In this document: in pieces, positions 25,139-32,354 of the stretch
Layout: every line of letters starts with the position of its first letter
How positions within the stretch are numbered: position 1 is the first letter of the stretch
Source of the DNA: JAAFIP01 sp043747295
Lineage (GTDB): Bacteria > Pseudomonadota > Gammaproteobacteria > Burkholderiales > Burkholderiaceae_C
Length of the DNA stretch: 64,000 bases
Assembly (NCBI GenBank): GCA_043747295.1
Contig: JAYTPK010000168.1
Span: forward strand, 14,740-78,739
Reading direction: 5' to 3'
Position numbers and translations under genes: made by a program
Notes under the pieces: generated by a model
Database searches by the model: none
What the model saw: the letters and a program-made list of their open reading frames with translations, nothing else
What the model was told of the DNA's origin: nothing

Positions 25139-26161
25139 TTAAATGCGCAAGCCGTCTTTATCAAAATAATGCAGATGCTCAGGTGGTGCCGTCACAAACA
25201 CCTTGTCGCCGCGCTGCACACTGGTTTGCCCGTTAAGCACTAGCTCAAACACCGTATCCTCTGCACCCTGATGCACCACCACGCCGTGCAGCAAGCTGGT
25301 GGAACCCAGTTGCTCAACCTGGGACACTGTAACAGTCAGGGCACCAGAAGCCGCGCTTTGTACCAATTGCGCATGCTCTGGCCTGATGCCTACGGAGTGT
25401 GTGCCTGCAGGCGAGTGCGGCACAGCAGCTGAGGGTACAAAATTCATACGCGGGCTGCCAATAAAGCCCGCAACAAAGGTGTTTTGCGGCCGGTTGTACA
25501 GCTCTAGCGGTGTGCCTACTTGCTCTATCACACCTGCGCGCAGCACCACAATTTTGTCAGCCATCGTCATAGCTTCTACTTGGTCATGCGTCACATAAAT
25601 CATGGTGGCTTTCAGCCGTGCATGCAAGTCACGAATCTCCGAGCGCATGGACACGCGCAGCTCGGCGTCCAGGTTAGAAAGTGGCTCGTCAAACAAAAAT
25701 AGTTTAGGCTCACGCACGATCGAGCGGCCAATAGCCACGCGCTGACGCTGGCCACCCGACAGCTGGGTAGGCTTGCGCTGCAGCAAGGCATCTAAGCGCA
25801 GCAAGGCGGCTGCAGCGTTCACCTTGGCGGCAATCACAGCAGCAGGCACCTTCATGTTTTCCAGACCAAAGGCCATGTTGTCGTACACCGTCATGTGCGG
25901 GTACAGCGCGTACGACTGAAACACCATAGCGCAACCTCGGTGCGCAGCAGACACCTCGTTGACAATGTTGCCATCAATCAAAATATCACCACCAGAAGGC
26001 GCATCTAAACCCGAGATGATGCGCAACAAGGTAGATTTACCGCAGCCTGATGGCCCAACAAATACGATAAATTCGCCATCTGCCACAGACAAATCCAAGC
26101 TGCGAATGATGGATGTTTTATCGTAGCTCTTTGATATATTTTTCAGTTCCAACGTGGCCAT
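25139..26161 (-). CDS. Sugar ABC transporter ATP-binding protein (MalK/UgpC family)
   Basis: 340 residues. Walker A GPSGCGKST (37-45), Q-loop MVFQSYALYPHMTV, signature LSGGQRQRVAIGR (~135), Walker B LFLFDEPLSNLD (~155) and H-loop VTHDQVEAMTMAD are all intact. The C-terminal ~100 residues form the OB-like regulatory domain (SVGIRPEH), as in MalK/UgpC/MsmX. It energises the importer encoded just upstream (two permeases and a receptor) and sits 9 bases after the second permease gene. The regulatory domain is slightly short compared with MalK. Confidence 0.95.
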   Translation of the reverse strand: MATLELKNISKSYDKTSIIRSLDLSVADGEFIVFVGPSGCGKSTLLRIISGLDAPSGGDILIDGNIVNEVSAAHRGCAMVFQSYALYPHMTVYDNMAFGLENMKVPAAVIAAKVNAAAALLRLDALLQRKPTQLSGGQRQRVAIGRSIVREPKLFLFDEPLSNLDAELRVSMRSEIRDLHARLKATMIYVTHDQVEAMTMADKIVVLRAGVIEQVGTPLELYNRPQNTFVAGFIGSPRMNFVPSAAVPHSPAGTHSVGIRPEHAQLVQSAASGALTVTVSQVEQLGSTSLLHGVVVHQGAEDTVFELVLNGQTSVQRGDKVFVTAPPEHLHYFDKDGLRI

Positions 26162-26170
26162 ACCGTCCCT

Positions 26171-27238
26171 TTACTTCACGCCTGCGCCAGCTATGCCAGT
26201 GGTGATATATTTTTGTAAAAATGCAAATACCAAGCTCACAGGGATCAGCGTGATCACCGTCATGGCCAGCAAATAGTGCCACTGGGTATTAAGCTCGCCT
26301 TGAAACGAATTAAGCGCCAGTTGCAATGTGAACTTTTCAGATTTGGACAACACAATCAAAGGCCATAAAAAATCGTTCCAGCGCCACATCACCGAGAAAA
26401 TAGCCAGCACAGCCATGGCAGGCGCGGCCAACGGCAAAATAATCTTCCAGTAAATGCGCCATTCACTGGCATGGTCCATACGGGCAGCTTCTAGCAGCTC
26501 ATCAGGAATGGTCAGCATGTATTGGCGAAGCAAAAACACACCCGTAGGCGTGGCTACAGCAGGCAATATGACACCCCATAGGCTGTTGAGCAACCCCACG
26601 CTAGAGATAACCAAAAAAGCGGGCACTAAAATAATGGTGGGTGGAATCATCAACGTGGCAATGATCAAAATAAACACCGTCTTTTGCCCACGGAACTGGT
26701 ACTTGGACAACGCAAACGCCGCCATTGAGTTAAACAGCAGTGTGATGATGGTAGCCACCACCGTGATGAACACACTGTTCCACAAATAGGTACCAAAGCT
26801 GAATTTGCCAAACACCTCGGTGTAATTGCTCCAGGCAAACTGCATCTCATTGACTGGTGTGCGGTTTTTGATGTTGGTTTTGATCTCTACCGTGGGCTGC
26901 GCTGGGTCTACCAGCGTCGCCACTATACCCATGCGGCTCACCTGTGCCAGCTCGCGTGTAGCACCCGACTCGTCTTTGACGATGTACAACGGCAAGGGTT
27001 TATCGTGACCACTCACAACCACCGTTTTTTGGCTGTAAGGCAAAAAGGTGGGCGGGAACTGTGCCAAGGCGCTTTCTGTTTTAAACGACGACATGACTAG
27101 CCACAGCACGGGGCCAAACATCATGAACAAGCCCGCCACCAGGTAAGCGTAGGTCACCCAATCAGTCCAGTCAAAATGCTGCCTGCCACGGGTTCGGGTT
27201 CGGGTTCGGGTTCGGGTTAAAAATTGAAGCACGCTCAT
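26171..27238 (-). CDS. Sugar ABC transporter permease (MalG type) with a repeated N-terminus
   Basis: 355 residues, longer than the ~280 usual for MalG. A ~90-residue periplasmic insertion lies between helix 1 and helix 2 (from PPTFLPYSQKTVVV to NRTPVNEMQFAW). The EAA loop EAARMDHASEWRIYWKIILP (~235-254) contacts the ATPase. Residues 9-17 are a run of alternating Thr and Arg encoded by a hexanucleotide tandem repeat at 27189-27218. The start at 27238 abuts the stop of the first permease gene at 27239 with no gap, implying translational coupling. It forms the membrane pore together with that permease. Confidence 0.92.
   Translation of the reverse strand: MSVLQFLTRTRTRTRTRGRQHFDWTDWVTYAYLVAGLFMMFGPVLWLVMSSFKTESALAQFPPTFLPYSQKTVVVSGHDKPLPLYIVKDESGATRELAQVSRMGIVATLVDPAQPTVEIKTNIKNRTPVNEMQFAWSNYTEVFGKFSFGTYLWNSVFITVVATIITLLFNSMAAFALSKYQFRGQKTVFILIIATLMIPPTIILVPAFLVISSVGLLNSLWGVILPAVATPTGVFLLRQYMLTIPDELLEAARMDHASEWRIYWKIILPLAAPAMAVLAIFSVMWRWNDFLWPLIVLSKSEKFTLQLALNSFQGELNTQWHYLLAMTVITLIPVSLVFAFLQKYITTGIAGAGVK
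27189..27218. repeat. Hexanucleotide tandem repeat in the permease 5' end
   Basis: Four GGTTCG units plus a GGTT remainder. On the coding strand it gives ACC-CGA pairs, so Thr-Arg repeats. Because the unit is 6 bases, gain or loss keeps the frame and only changes the length of the cationic tail. Confidence 0.8.
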
Positions 27239-28240
27239 TTATTTGGCCTTTTTACCGGCATCGCTGGCGCGCGATACAAACAGCTGCAGCAGCGTAAGCG
27301 CCATCAGGCCTACCGCCAAAATAAGCGAAGCTGCTGCCGCTAAACCGTACAAGTGGATCTGCTCAGCAAAACCAGTTTGGTAGATAAACTGCACAATAAA
27401 CGTAGTGGCAGAGCCCGGCCCACCACCAGTCAACACAAACACTTCGTCAAAAATTTGTACTGCGCGAATCAAAGCCAGCACGATGACCACAATCAGGTTA
27501 GGCATGAGCAATGGCAAGGTGATACGGCGAAGCACACGCCACGGGCTGGCAGCGTCCATCTCGGCAGCTTCGTACATGTCTTTAGGTATGGCCTGCAGCC
27601 CAGCCAGCAAGATGAGGGTGTAAAAACCCATGTGCGCCCAAATCGACACGAAGATCACCCAAAAGAAAGCCCAATTTTTATCGGTCAACCAGTCTACTGG
27701 CATACCGCCTGCCGCCACCATACCTGCGTTGAACACGCCTTGGCTTTGCAGCAGCCATTTCCAGATCAAGGCCACCACTACGGGTGACAACAAGACCGGA
27801 TAGAAAAACACACCACGCCAAAAACCTCGGCCAATAATTTTGCGATTAAGCACCAGCGCGGTGACTAGTGAGAACAACACCATCAGCACCACTTGGATAG
27901 CGCTGAACTTGGCAGTGTTAAAAATGGAGCGCCAAAAAATATCTTTGCGGCAGCTTTGAATATCAAAGTAGTTGCTGCATTCCAGCAAAATAGCAAAATT
28001 TTCTGCACCGGTATACGGCCGATCAAAAGGCATCAACTTTACGCCACCGGTGCTGGCGTAGATTAAGTTAATAAGAATCGGCAGGAAGGTAAAAACACCA
28101 AAAACGATCAAGTTGGGGGCAACAAACAGCCACCCAATACGCTTAACACCCAGCAGTTTTTGGCCCAGCTGAAAGACAGGCTCCAGCAAGTTAAAGCAAA
28201 AGCCTAAAAAGGCTGATATTGCAATTTGTAGTGTTTTCAC
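27239..28240 (-). CDS. Sugar ABC transporter permease (MalF/UgpA type)
   Basis: 333 residues with seven or so helices, beginning with an amphipathic leader (FLGFCFNLLEPVFQLGQK) before helix 1 GWLFVAPNLIVFGVFTFL. The EAA motif EAAEMDAASPWRVLRRITLP (~220-240) is typical. A periplasmic loop holds CSNYFDIQSC, two cysteines that may form a disulfide. The gene is 60 bases after the receptor gene, separated by a stable hairpin that can lower permease expression relative to receptor. It partners the next permease, the UgpC-like ATPase and the receptor. Confidence 0.93.
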   Translation of the reverse strand: MKTLQIAISAFLGFCFNLLEPVFQLGQKLLGVKRIGWLFVAPNLIVFGVFTFLPILINLIYASTGGVKLMPFDRPYTGAENFAILLECSNYFDIQSCRKDIFWRSIFNTAKFSAIQVVLMVLFSLVTALVLNRKIIGRGFWRGVFFYPVLLSPVVVALIWKWLLQSQGVFNAGMVAAGGMPVDWLTDKNWAFFWVIFVSIWAHMGFYTLILLAGLQAIPKDMYEAAEMDAASPWRVLRRITLPLLMPNLIVVIVLALIRAVQIFDEVFVLTGGGPGSATTFIVQFIYQTGFAEQIHLYGLAAAASLILAVGLMALTLLQLFVSRASDAGKKAK

Positions 28241-28254
28241 AGCAATATGACAGC

Positions 28255-28287
28255 CTGCAGTTGCAGCACAAATGGCTGCAACTGCTG
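28255..28287 (-). other. Intercistronic hairpin between receptor and permease genes
   Basis: Perfect 11-bp stem GCAGTTGCAGC / GCTGCAACTGC with a 7-base loop and one further C-G pair outside a mismatch. It has no T tract, so it looks like a stabilising or attenuating processing hairpin, common after receptor genes of ABC operons where more receptor than permease is needed. Confidence 0.6.
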
Positions 28288-28300
28288 TGACCTTTCAGCT

Positions 28301-29575
28301 TTACCGTTGAGCTTGCTTGACTGCGTCAGCCATGTCTGTGGAGATCTTGGCCATCGCCTCATCGGTGCTCATTTCACCCACAATGGCCTGCGTTACACGG
28401 GTCACAGTCGGCAGCATGATGGCGCGGTTGAACTTATAGCCTTGGAACAAGAATGCCTCGGTGGTCAGGCTGGCAACGCCACCGCTGAACACGCCCAGCG
28501 CAGCGCGCATGGCAGGTGCAGCGCCTGGATAGCTCACGCCTTTTTTAGCCAAGCCTTGGTGCGCAGGGATGTTATTGGTTTTGCCAATGAACTCTGCATA
28601 GTTGGCCTCAGAGGCAATAAAGTCCATGAATGCGCCCACTTCTTTAGGTGACTTGCTGGTTTTGAGCGCTACCCAAGCAGCGCCACCTGGAATGCCTGAA
28701 CATGCAGCTGGGCCGCAGGGGTTAGGTACAGCCACCCAGTCAAACTTGGTGCCTACGTCTTTTTGCAGGCGGTTGATTTGCCATGAGCCTGACAATACCA
28801 TCGCTACACGGCCGTTGGTAAATTCGCCAACAGAATCAGCATACGTTGAGCCGCCCGAGCCGCCCCACACTTCTTTGAGCATCGCGCCGTCTTTGTGCCA
28901 GCCTACAAATTTATTGACCGCAGTTTTGTAGCCGTTGTCCAAAATCAAGTTGCCTTGGGCATCAAAAATCTTAGCGCCATAGCTGATCGCTGGGCCTGCA
29001 AAGCGGTGGCCAGAGCGGTCCCACGCCATACCTGCGGTTAACTGGGTTGCCTTAGCTACTTTGCGAGTGGCTTCAACCCACTCGTCCCACGTAGCTTTAG
29101 GGCCTGGCAGCTCGACCTTAGCTTGCTCAAACAGTGTTTTATTCACATAAGGGCCAGTCATGGTCAGCTGGGACATGAAGCCGTAAATACCTTTGTCGGT
29201 CGCGCTGGGGCGCAGCCAAGTTTGTGTCGCGCCAAAGTTAGCGTCCCAGTATTTGGTGTCTTTCACATGGGTGCTGATGTCCATGTAGTACTTGGACAAA
29301 CCGCCCAAGTCAGTCACGCGCGCAATATCTGGGCCTTGGCCTGCGGCCAACTGCACTGGCAGCTGCTCCAAAATTGTTTTGTAGGGCACCACATCAATGA
29401 TGACTTTGGTGCCAGCGTTAGCGGCTTCAAAGCGCTTAGCTTGCTCGGTCATTACGTCGCATTCCACACCGTCTTGGTAGCACATCACGCGGATCTCGCC
29501 AGCAGATGCTAATGTGGGTGCCATCACAGCGATAAAAGTTGCGCATGCAACAGCAGAAAGAAGGGGTTTGTTCAT
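28301..29575 (-). CDS. Sugar ABC transporter substrate-binding protein (MalE/UgpB type)
   Basis: 424 residues from ATG 29575, which has GGAGA 6 bases before it; the frame can start 4 codons earlier but has no site there. Signal peptide to about residue 25 (LASA/GEI). Mature residues GEIRVMCYQDGVECDVMTEQ start the type 1 extracellular binding-protein fold. The region GIPGGAAWVALKTSKSPKEVGAF is the conserved hinge segment. Cysteines at CYQDGVEC and CGPAAC could form disulfides. It is the first gene of the five-gene importer operon with the GH31 enzyme at its end. A perfect 14-bp palindrome lies ~100 bases upstream. The ligand is probably an alpha-linked oligosaccharide, inferred from the GH31. 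Confidence 0.92.
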   Translation of the reverse strand: MNKPLLSAVACATFIAVMAPTLASAGEIRVMCYQDGVECDVMTEQAKRFEAANAGTKVIIDVVPYKTILEQLPVQLAAGQGPDIARVTDLGGLSKYYMDISTHVKDTKYWDANFGATQTWLRPSATDKGIYGFMSQLTMTGPYVNKTLFEQAKVELPGPKATWDEWVEATRKVAKATQLTAGMAWDRSGHRFAGPAISYGAKIFDAQGNLILDNGYKTAVNKFVGWHKDGAMLKEVWGGSGGSTYADSVGEFTNGRVAMVLSGSWQINRLQKDVGTKFDWVAVPNPCGPAACSGIPGGAAWVALKTSKSPKEVGAFMDFIASEANYAEFIGKTNNIPAHQGLAKKGVSYPGAAPAMRAALGVFSGGVASLTTEAFLFQGYKFNRAIMLPTVTRVTQAIVGEMSTDEAMAKISTDMADAVKQAQR

Positions 29576-29672
29576 GAATTTCTCCAATGTAAATTAACTA
29601 ATGCAGCATAGCCGAGCTGGTGGTATTTTGCGACAGGGTTTTTACGCAGATATATGGATACACGAGGGACGG

Positions 29673-29686
29673 GTCATCTAGATGAC
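29673..29686. promoter_or_regulatory. Perfect palindrome upstream of the sugar importer operon
   Basis: GTCATCTAGATGAC is fully self-complementary and lies 98 bases before the receptor start. It is a candidate operator for a LacI- or GntR-type regulator. No regulator gene lies in the importer operon itself; the nearest is the GntR gene at 31570-32292. Confidence 0.4.
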
Positions 29687-29727
29687 AACTCATTTCTAGC
29701 GCACACATGGTGCTTGCCAAACCATGA

Positions 29728-30741
29728 TTATTGCGCGGTGATGCCTGCCGTTTTGATCACGCGGGTCCAGCGATCTTTTTCAGATTTGACAAACGCGCTG
29801 TAAGCCGCAGCACCCAAAGTGGGCACCACAAAACCTGTGGACTCTAGGCGCTGCTTGAGTTCAGCACTTTGAATGGCTTTGACCATTTCAGCCTCCAGCT
29901 TGTCAACAATCGCTTTAGGGGTACCTTTGGGCAGCGACATGCCTGACCACGACAGCGCAGAAAAACCGGGGTAGCCAGACTCACTGACGGTGGGTACATC
30001 AGGGTACAGCGGGTTGCGCTGCGCGCTAGATACCGCCAGCGCGCGCAGTTTGCCCGCTTTAACGTGCTGCAAAGCGACGTCTTGGTTGATGAACATCATG
30101 GGGATTTGGCCGCCCAGCAGGTCGGTCATCATCGGGCCGCCGCCACGGTACGGTATGCCCACCATGAACAGACCTTTGCAATCGGTTTTACCAGCTGGGC
30201 AGGCTGACACGGTTTGCTTGAGTAACTCCATCGCCATGTGGCCAGACGCTGCATGGGTGTAGCCGTAATTGAGCTTGCCTGGGTTGGCCTTGCCGTAGTC
30301 CACCAGTTCTTGCAGTGTTTTAAACGGCTGGCTGGGGTGCACCACCAGCACGTTAGGCCCTGAGTTAACTTGCGTGAGGTGGATAAAGTCGTTGTTAGAG
30401 TCGTACTTTAAATTGGCATCCAGCCCATGGGCTACGGCGTTTTGCCCTACCCCAGTTTGCACGATGGTGTAACCATCAGCGTTGGCCTTGGAGCCGCGCT
30501 CTGTGCCAATCACGCCACCTGCACCGCCCACGTTTTCAACCACAAAGGGCTGCTTCATCGACTTGGTCAACGCGTCGGCCATCATGCGGGCCATCACATC
30601 GCTGGTGCCACCTGGCGGAAAAGGTACGATCACTTTAACGGCTTTAGTGGGGTAGTCAGCCTGCGCCAGTGCCACGCCAGACACTATAAAAAGCATAGCT
30701 GCTTGAGCAATAAATACTTGGACTACACGGTTATTTAGCAT
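29728..30741 (-). CDS. Bug-family (tripartite tricarboxylate) solute receptor whose signal peptide is encoded by a repeat
   Basis: 337 residues. The mature part, from QADYPTKAVKVIVPFPPGGTSDVMAR, is a textbook Bug/TctC receptor: the PFPPGGTSD loop, VVENVGGAGGVIG and YGYTHAASGHMAME bind the organic acid. Residues 6-20 (VVQVFIAQAAMLFIV), which make up most of the hydrophobic signal core, are encoded by dispersed-repeat copy 6; cleavage is likely after A26 (ALA/QAD). The start ATG at 30741 has GAAGG upstream. The gene is 52 bases downstream of the RraA gene in the uronate/aldarate cluster, so a hexuronate or aldarate ligand is likely. No TctA/TctB membrane genes are nearby, as is common for Bug proteins. 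Confidence 0.92.
   Translation of the reverse strand: MLNNRVVQVFIAQAAMLFIVSGVALAQADYPTKAVKVIVPFPPGGTSDVMARMMADALTKSMKQPFVVENVGGAGGVIGTERGSKANADGYTIVQTGVGQNAVAHGLDANLKYDSNNDFIHLTQVNSGPNVLVVHPSQPFKTLQELVDYGKANPGKLNYGYTHAASGHMAMELLKQTVSACPAGKTDCKGLFMVGIPYRGGGPMMTDLLGGQIPMMFINQDVALQHVKAGKLRALAVSSAQRNPLYPDVPTVSESGYPGFSALSWSGMSLPKGTPKAIVDKLEAEMVKAIQSAELKQRLESTGFVVPTLGAAAYSAFVKSEKDRWTRVIKTAGITAQ
30681..30730 (-). repeat. Dispersed repeat, copy 6 (encodes a signal peptide core)
   Basis: Minus-strand reading GTAGTCCAAGTATTTATTGC, TCAAGCAGCTATGC, TTTTTATAGTGT, in phase GTA-GTC-CAA. It starts five codons after the Bug ATG. Confidence 0.9.
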
Positions 30742-30793
30742 ATAAAGCCTTCATTAAATGGATAGAAATTTACGGGATAGTCTGCAAACTTTT

Positions 30794-31522
30794 TTAACGG
30801 CCCTGCGTTGTGCGCCAGGCTGCAAAGTCTGTTCGCGACTGCTCATCTGTCGGTGGATATAAACCCAAAATGCTGCGACCCTGCAGCACCTGGGCAGTCA
30901 CAAAATCTTCAAACGCTGTCATCTCTACCGCCTCGGCGGCTATCTCATCAGCCATGTGCGCGGGGATAACAATCACGCCTTCTTTGTCGCCCACCATCAC
31001 GTCTCCGGGCCACACGGCTACATCGCCACAGCCGATCGGCAGATTGATGTCTAGCGCTTGGTGCAAGGTTAAGTTAGTCGGCGCGCTGGGGCGCTGGTGG
31101 TAGCACGGAAAAGGTAATGCAGCAATCTCGGGCGAATCTCTAAACCCACCGTCGGTTACCGCGCCTGCGCAGCCGCGCACCATCAGGCGTGTAATCAAAA
31201 TAGAACCTGCTGACGCAGCGCGTGCATCTTTACGGCTGTCAAACACCATCACCGCGCCTGGGGGGCATTGCTCTACCGCCGCACGCTGGGGGTGTGTGCG
31301 GTCTTGAAACACGGTGATAGGGTTTAAATCTTCGCGTGCAGGAATGTAGCGCAGCGTAAACGCTGGGCCCACCATATTGGGTTGTTTGGCAGTCAGGTCG
31401 GTGTTAACCGGGCGCACGTCTTGAATAAACTGGTTGCGCAGCCCGCGCTTGAACAGCGCAGTACACAGCGTAGCGGTGCTGACGGTTTTGAGCTTGTCAC
31501 GGGTCGAGGTGCTTAAGGTCAT
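30794..31522 (-). CDS. RraA / HMG aldolase family protein (probable class II pyruvate aldolase)
   Basis: 242 residues. The fold signature is VGPAFTLRYIPARED (~51-65), GAVMVFDSRKDARAASAGSILITRLMVRGCAGAVTDGGFRD (~89-130) with the aldolase R and D residues in TDGGFRDS, and GDVMVGDKEGVIVIP (~172-186). Family members are 4-hydroxy-4-methyl-2-oxoglutarate/4-carboxy-4-hydroxy-2-oxoadipate aldolases needing divalent metal; RraA proper, an RNase E regulator, is shorter (~160). The size and catabolic neighbours (Bug receptor, dehydratase, lactonase, uronate dehydrogenase) favour an aldolase that splits a keto-deoxy sugar acid to pyruvate plus an aldehyde acid. That role is inference. Confidence 0.82.
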   Translation of the reverse strand: MTLSTSTRDKLKTVSTATLCTALFKRGLRNQFIQDVRPVNTDLTAKQPNMVGPAFTLRYIPAREDLNPITVFQDRTHPQRAAVEQCPPGAVMVFDSRKDARAASAGSILITRLMVRGCAGAVTDGGFRDSPEIAALPFPCYHQRPSAPTNLTLHQALDINLPIGCGDVAVWPGDVMVGDKEGVIVIPAHMADEIAAEAVEMTAFEDFVTAQVLQGRSILGLYPPTDEQSRTDFAAWRTTQGR

Positions 31523-31569
31523 AGGCTTTTAGCTAAGTTAAAAAGTAGTGGTGGTCAATGATGCAATGG

Positions 31570-32292
31570 CTAGCGATCTAGCTGCCGGTCCAGCAAACGG
31601 TTGCGTGCTTGGTCGATGTGGTAGCGCATGGCAATGCCTGCACTGTCGGCGTCTGACACGCGAATGGCGTTGACAATGCGGTCATGCTCATCCAGCACAC
31701 GGTCGCGCCGCTGGGCAGACGCAGCGCGCGTGAGCGACAGCGTCACATTCATGCTGCCTTTGTGTTTATCTGCCAGCTGGTCGAGTGTTTCCAGCAGCAT
31801 GCTGTTGCCTGATGCCACGGCAATAGCGCGGTGAAATGCATAGTCGGCCTCTTGCGCCGCTTGGCCTTTGCCAAACACAGTTTTCAGCAAAATGGCGGCT
31901 TTTTCGATGGTGCGTAATTGCGCGTCCGTGCGCTGGCGCGCAGCCAAGCGCGCAGACAACTCTTCTATGGCCATGCGCAGCTCCAGGCTTTGCAGCACAT
32001 CGTGCAATGTAAAAGTGCGCGTGAGTTCACCCAGCTTTTGCGACGGGCTACGCTGCACAAAGCTGCCCGAGCCTTGGCGCGAGATGACCACGCCATCACT
32101 TTGCAGCCTTTGCAAAGCCTCGCGCACTACAGGGCGTGAGACGTTAAACCGCTCGGCCAGTTGCGTCTCAGGCGGCAAACGATCGCCCACAGCTACCGTA
32201 CCGGCCATGATGTCGCCAAGTAGCTCGGTGTAGACGGTCTGCGACAAGCGCAGTCGGTCTACAGCCAAGGGTGACAGGTCAGCAGTGGGCAT
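31570..32292 (-). CDS. GntR family transcriptional regulator, FadR subfamily
   Basis: 240 residues. The winged helix (~15-85) has VGDRLPPETQLAERFNVSRPVVREALQRLQSDGVVISRQGSGSFV, the GntR signature. The C-terminal FCD domain (~100-230) is all-helical with metal-ligand-like DADYAFHRAIAVASGN (D, H) and later YHIDQAR. FadR-subfamily regulators commonly respond to organic acids and sugar acids, including uronates. It lies inside the uronate cluster between the RraA and dehydratase genes, 47 bases before the former. A TNGTNNNACNA-type site precedes the uronate dehydrogenase gene (35911-35921), consistent with control of this cluster by this protein. Confidence 0.88.
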   Translation of the reverse strand: MPTADLSPLAVDRLRLSQTVYTELLGDIMAGTVAVGDRLPPETQLAERFNVSRPVVREALQRLQSDGVVISRQGSGSFVQRSPSQKLGELTRTFTLHDVLQSLELRMAIEELSARLAARQRTDAQLRTIEKAAILLKTVFGKGQAAQEADYAFHRAIAVASGNSMLLETLDQLADKHKGSMNVTLSLTRAASAQRRDRVLDEHDRIVNAIRVSDADSAGIAMRYHIDQARNRLLDRQLDR

Positions 32293-32354
32293 GTTAATCA
32301 GCTAATGGCACGCTAAGTGGGAAGCTAGGGGGGAGCTAATGGGCAGATGAAAAC

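Noticed and set aside
27189..27218. GGTTCG array as a telomere-like or regulatory repeat
   Set aside because: It lies inside a coding frame and is explained by Thr-Arg codons; no other sign of a chromosome end.
29280..29310. GTAGTACTTGGACAA resembles the repeat core
   Set aside because: Only about 10 bases match and the surrounding sequence is ordinary receptor coding sequence.
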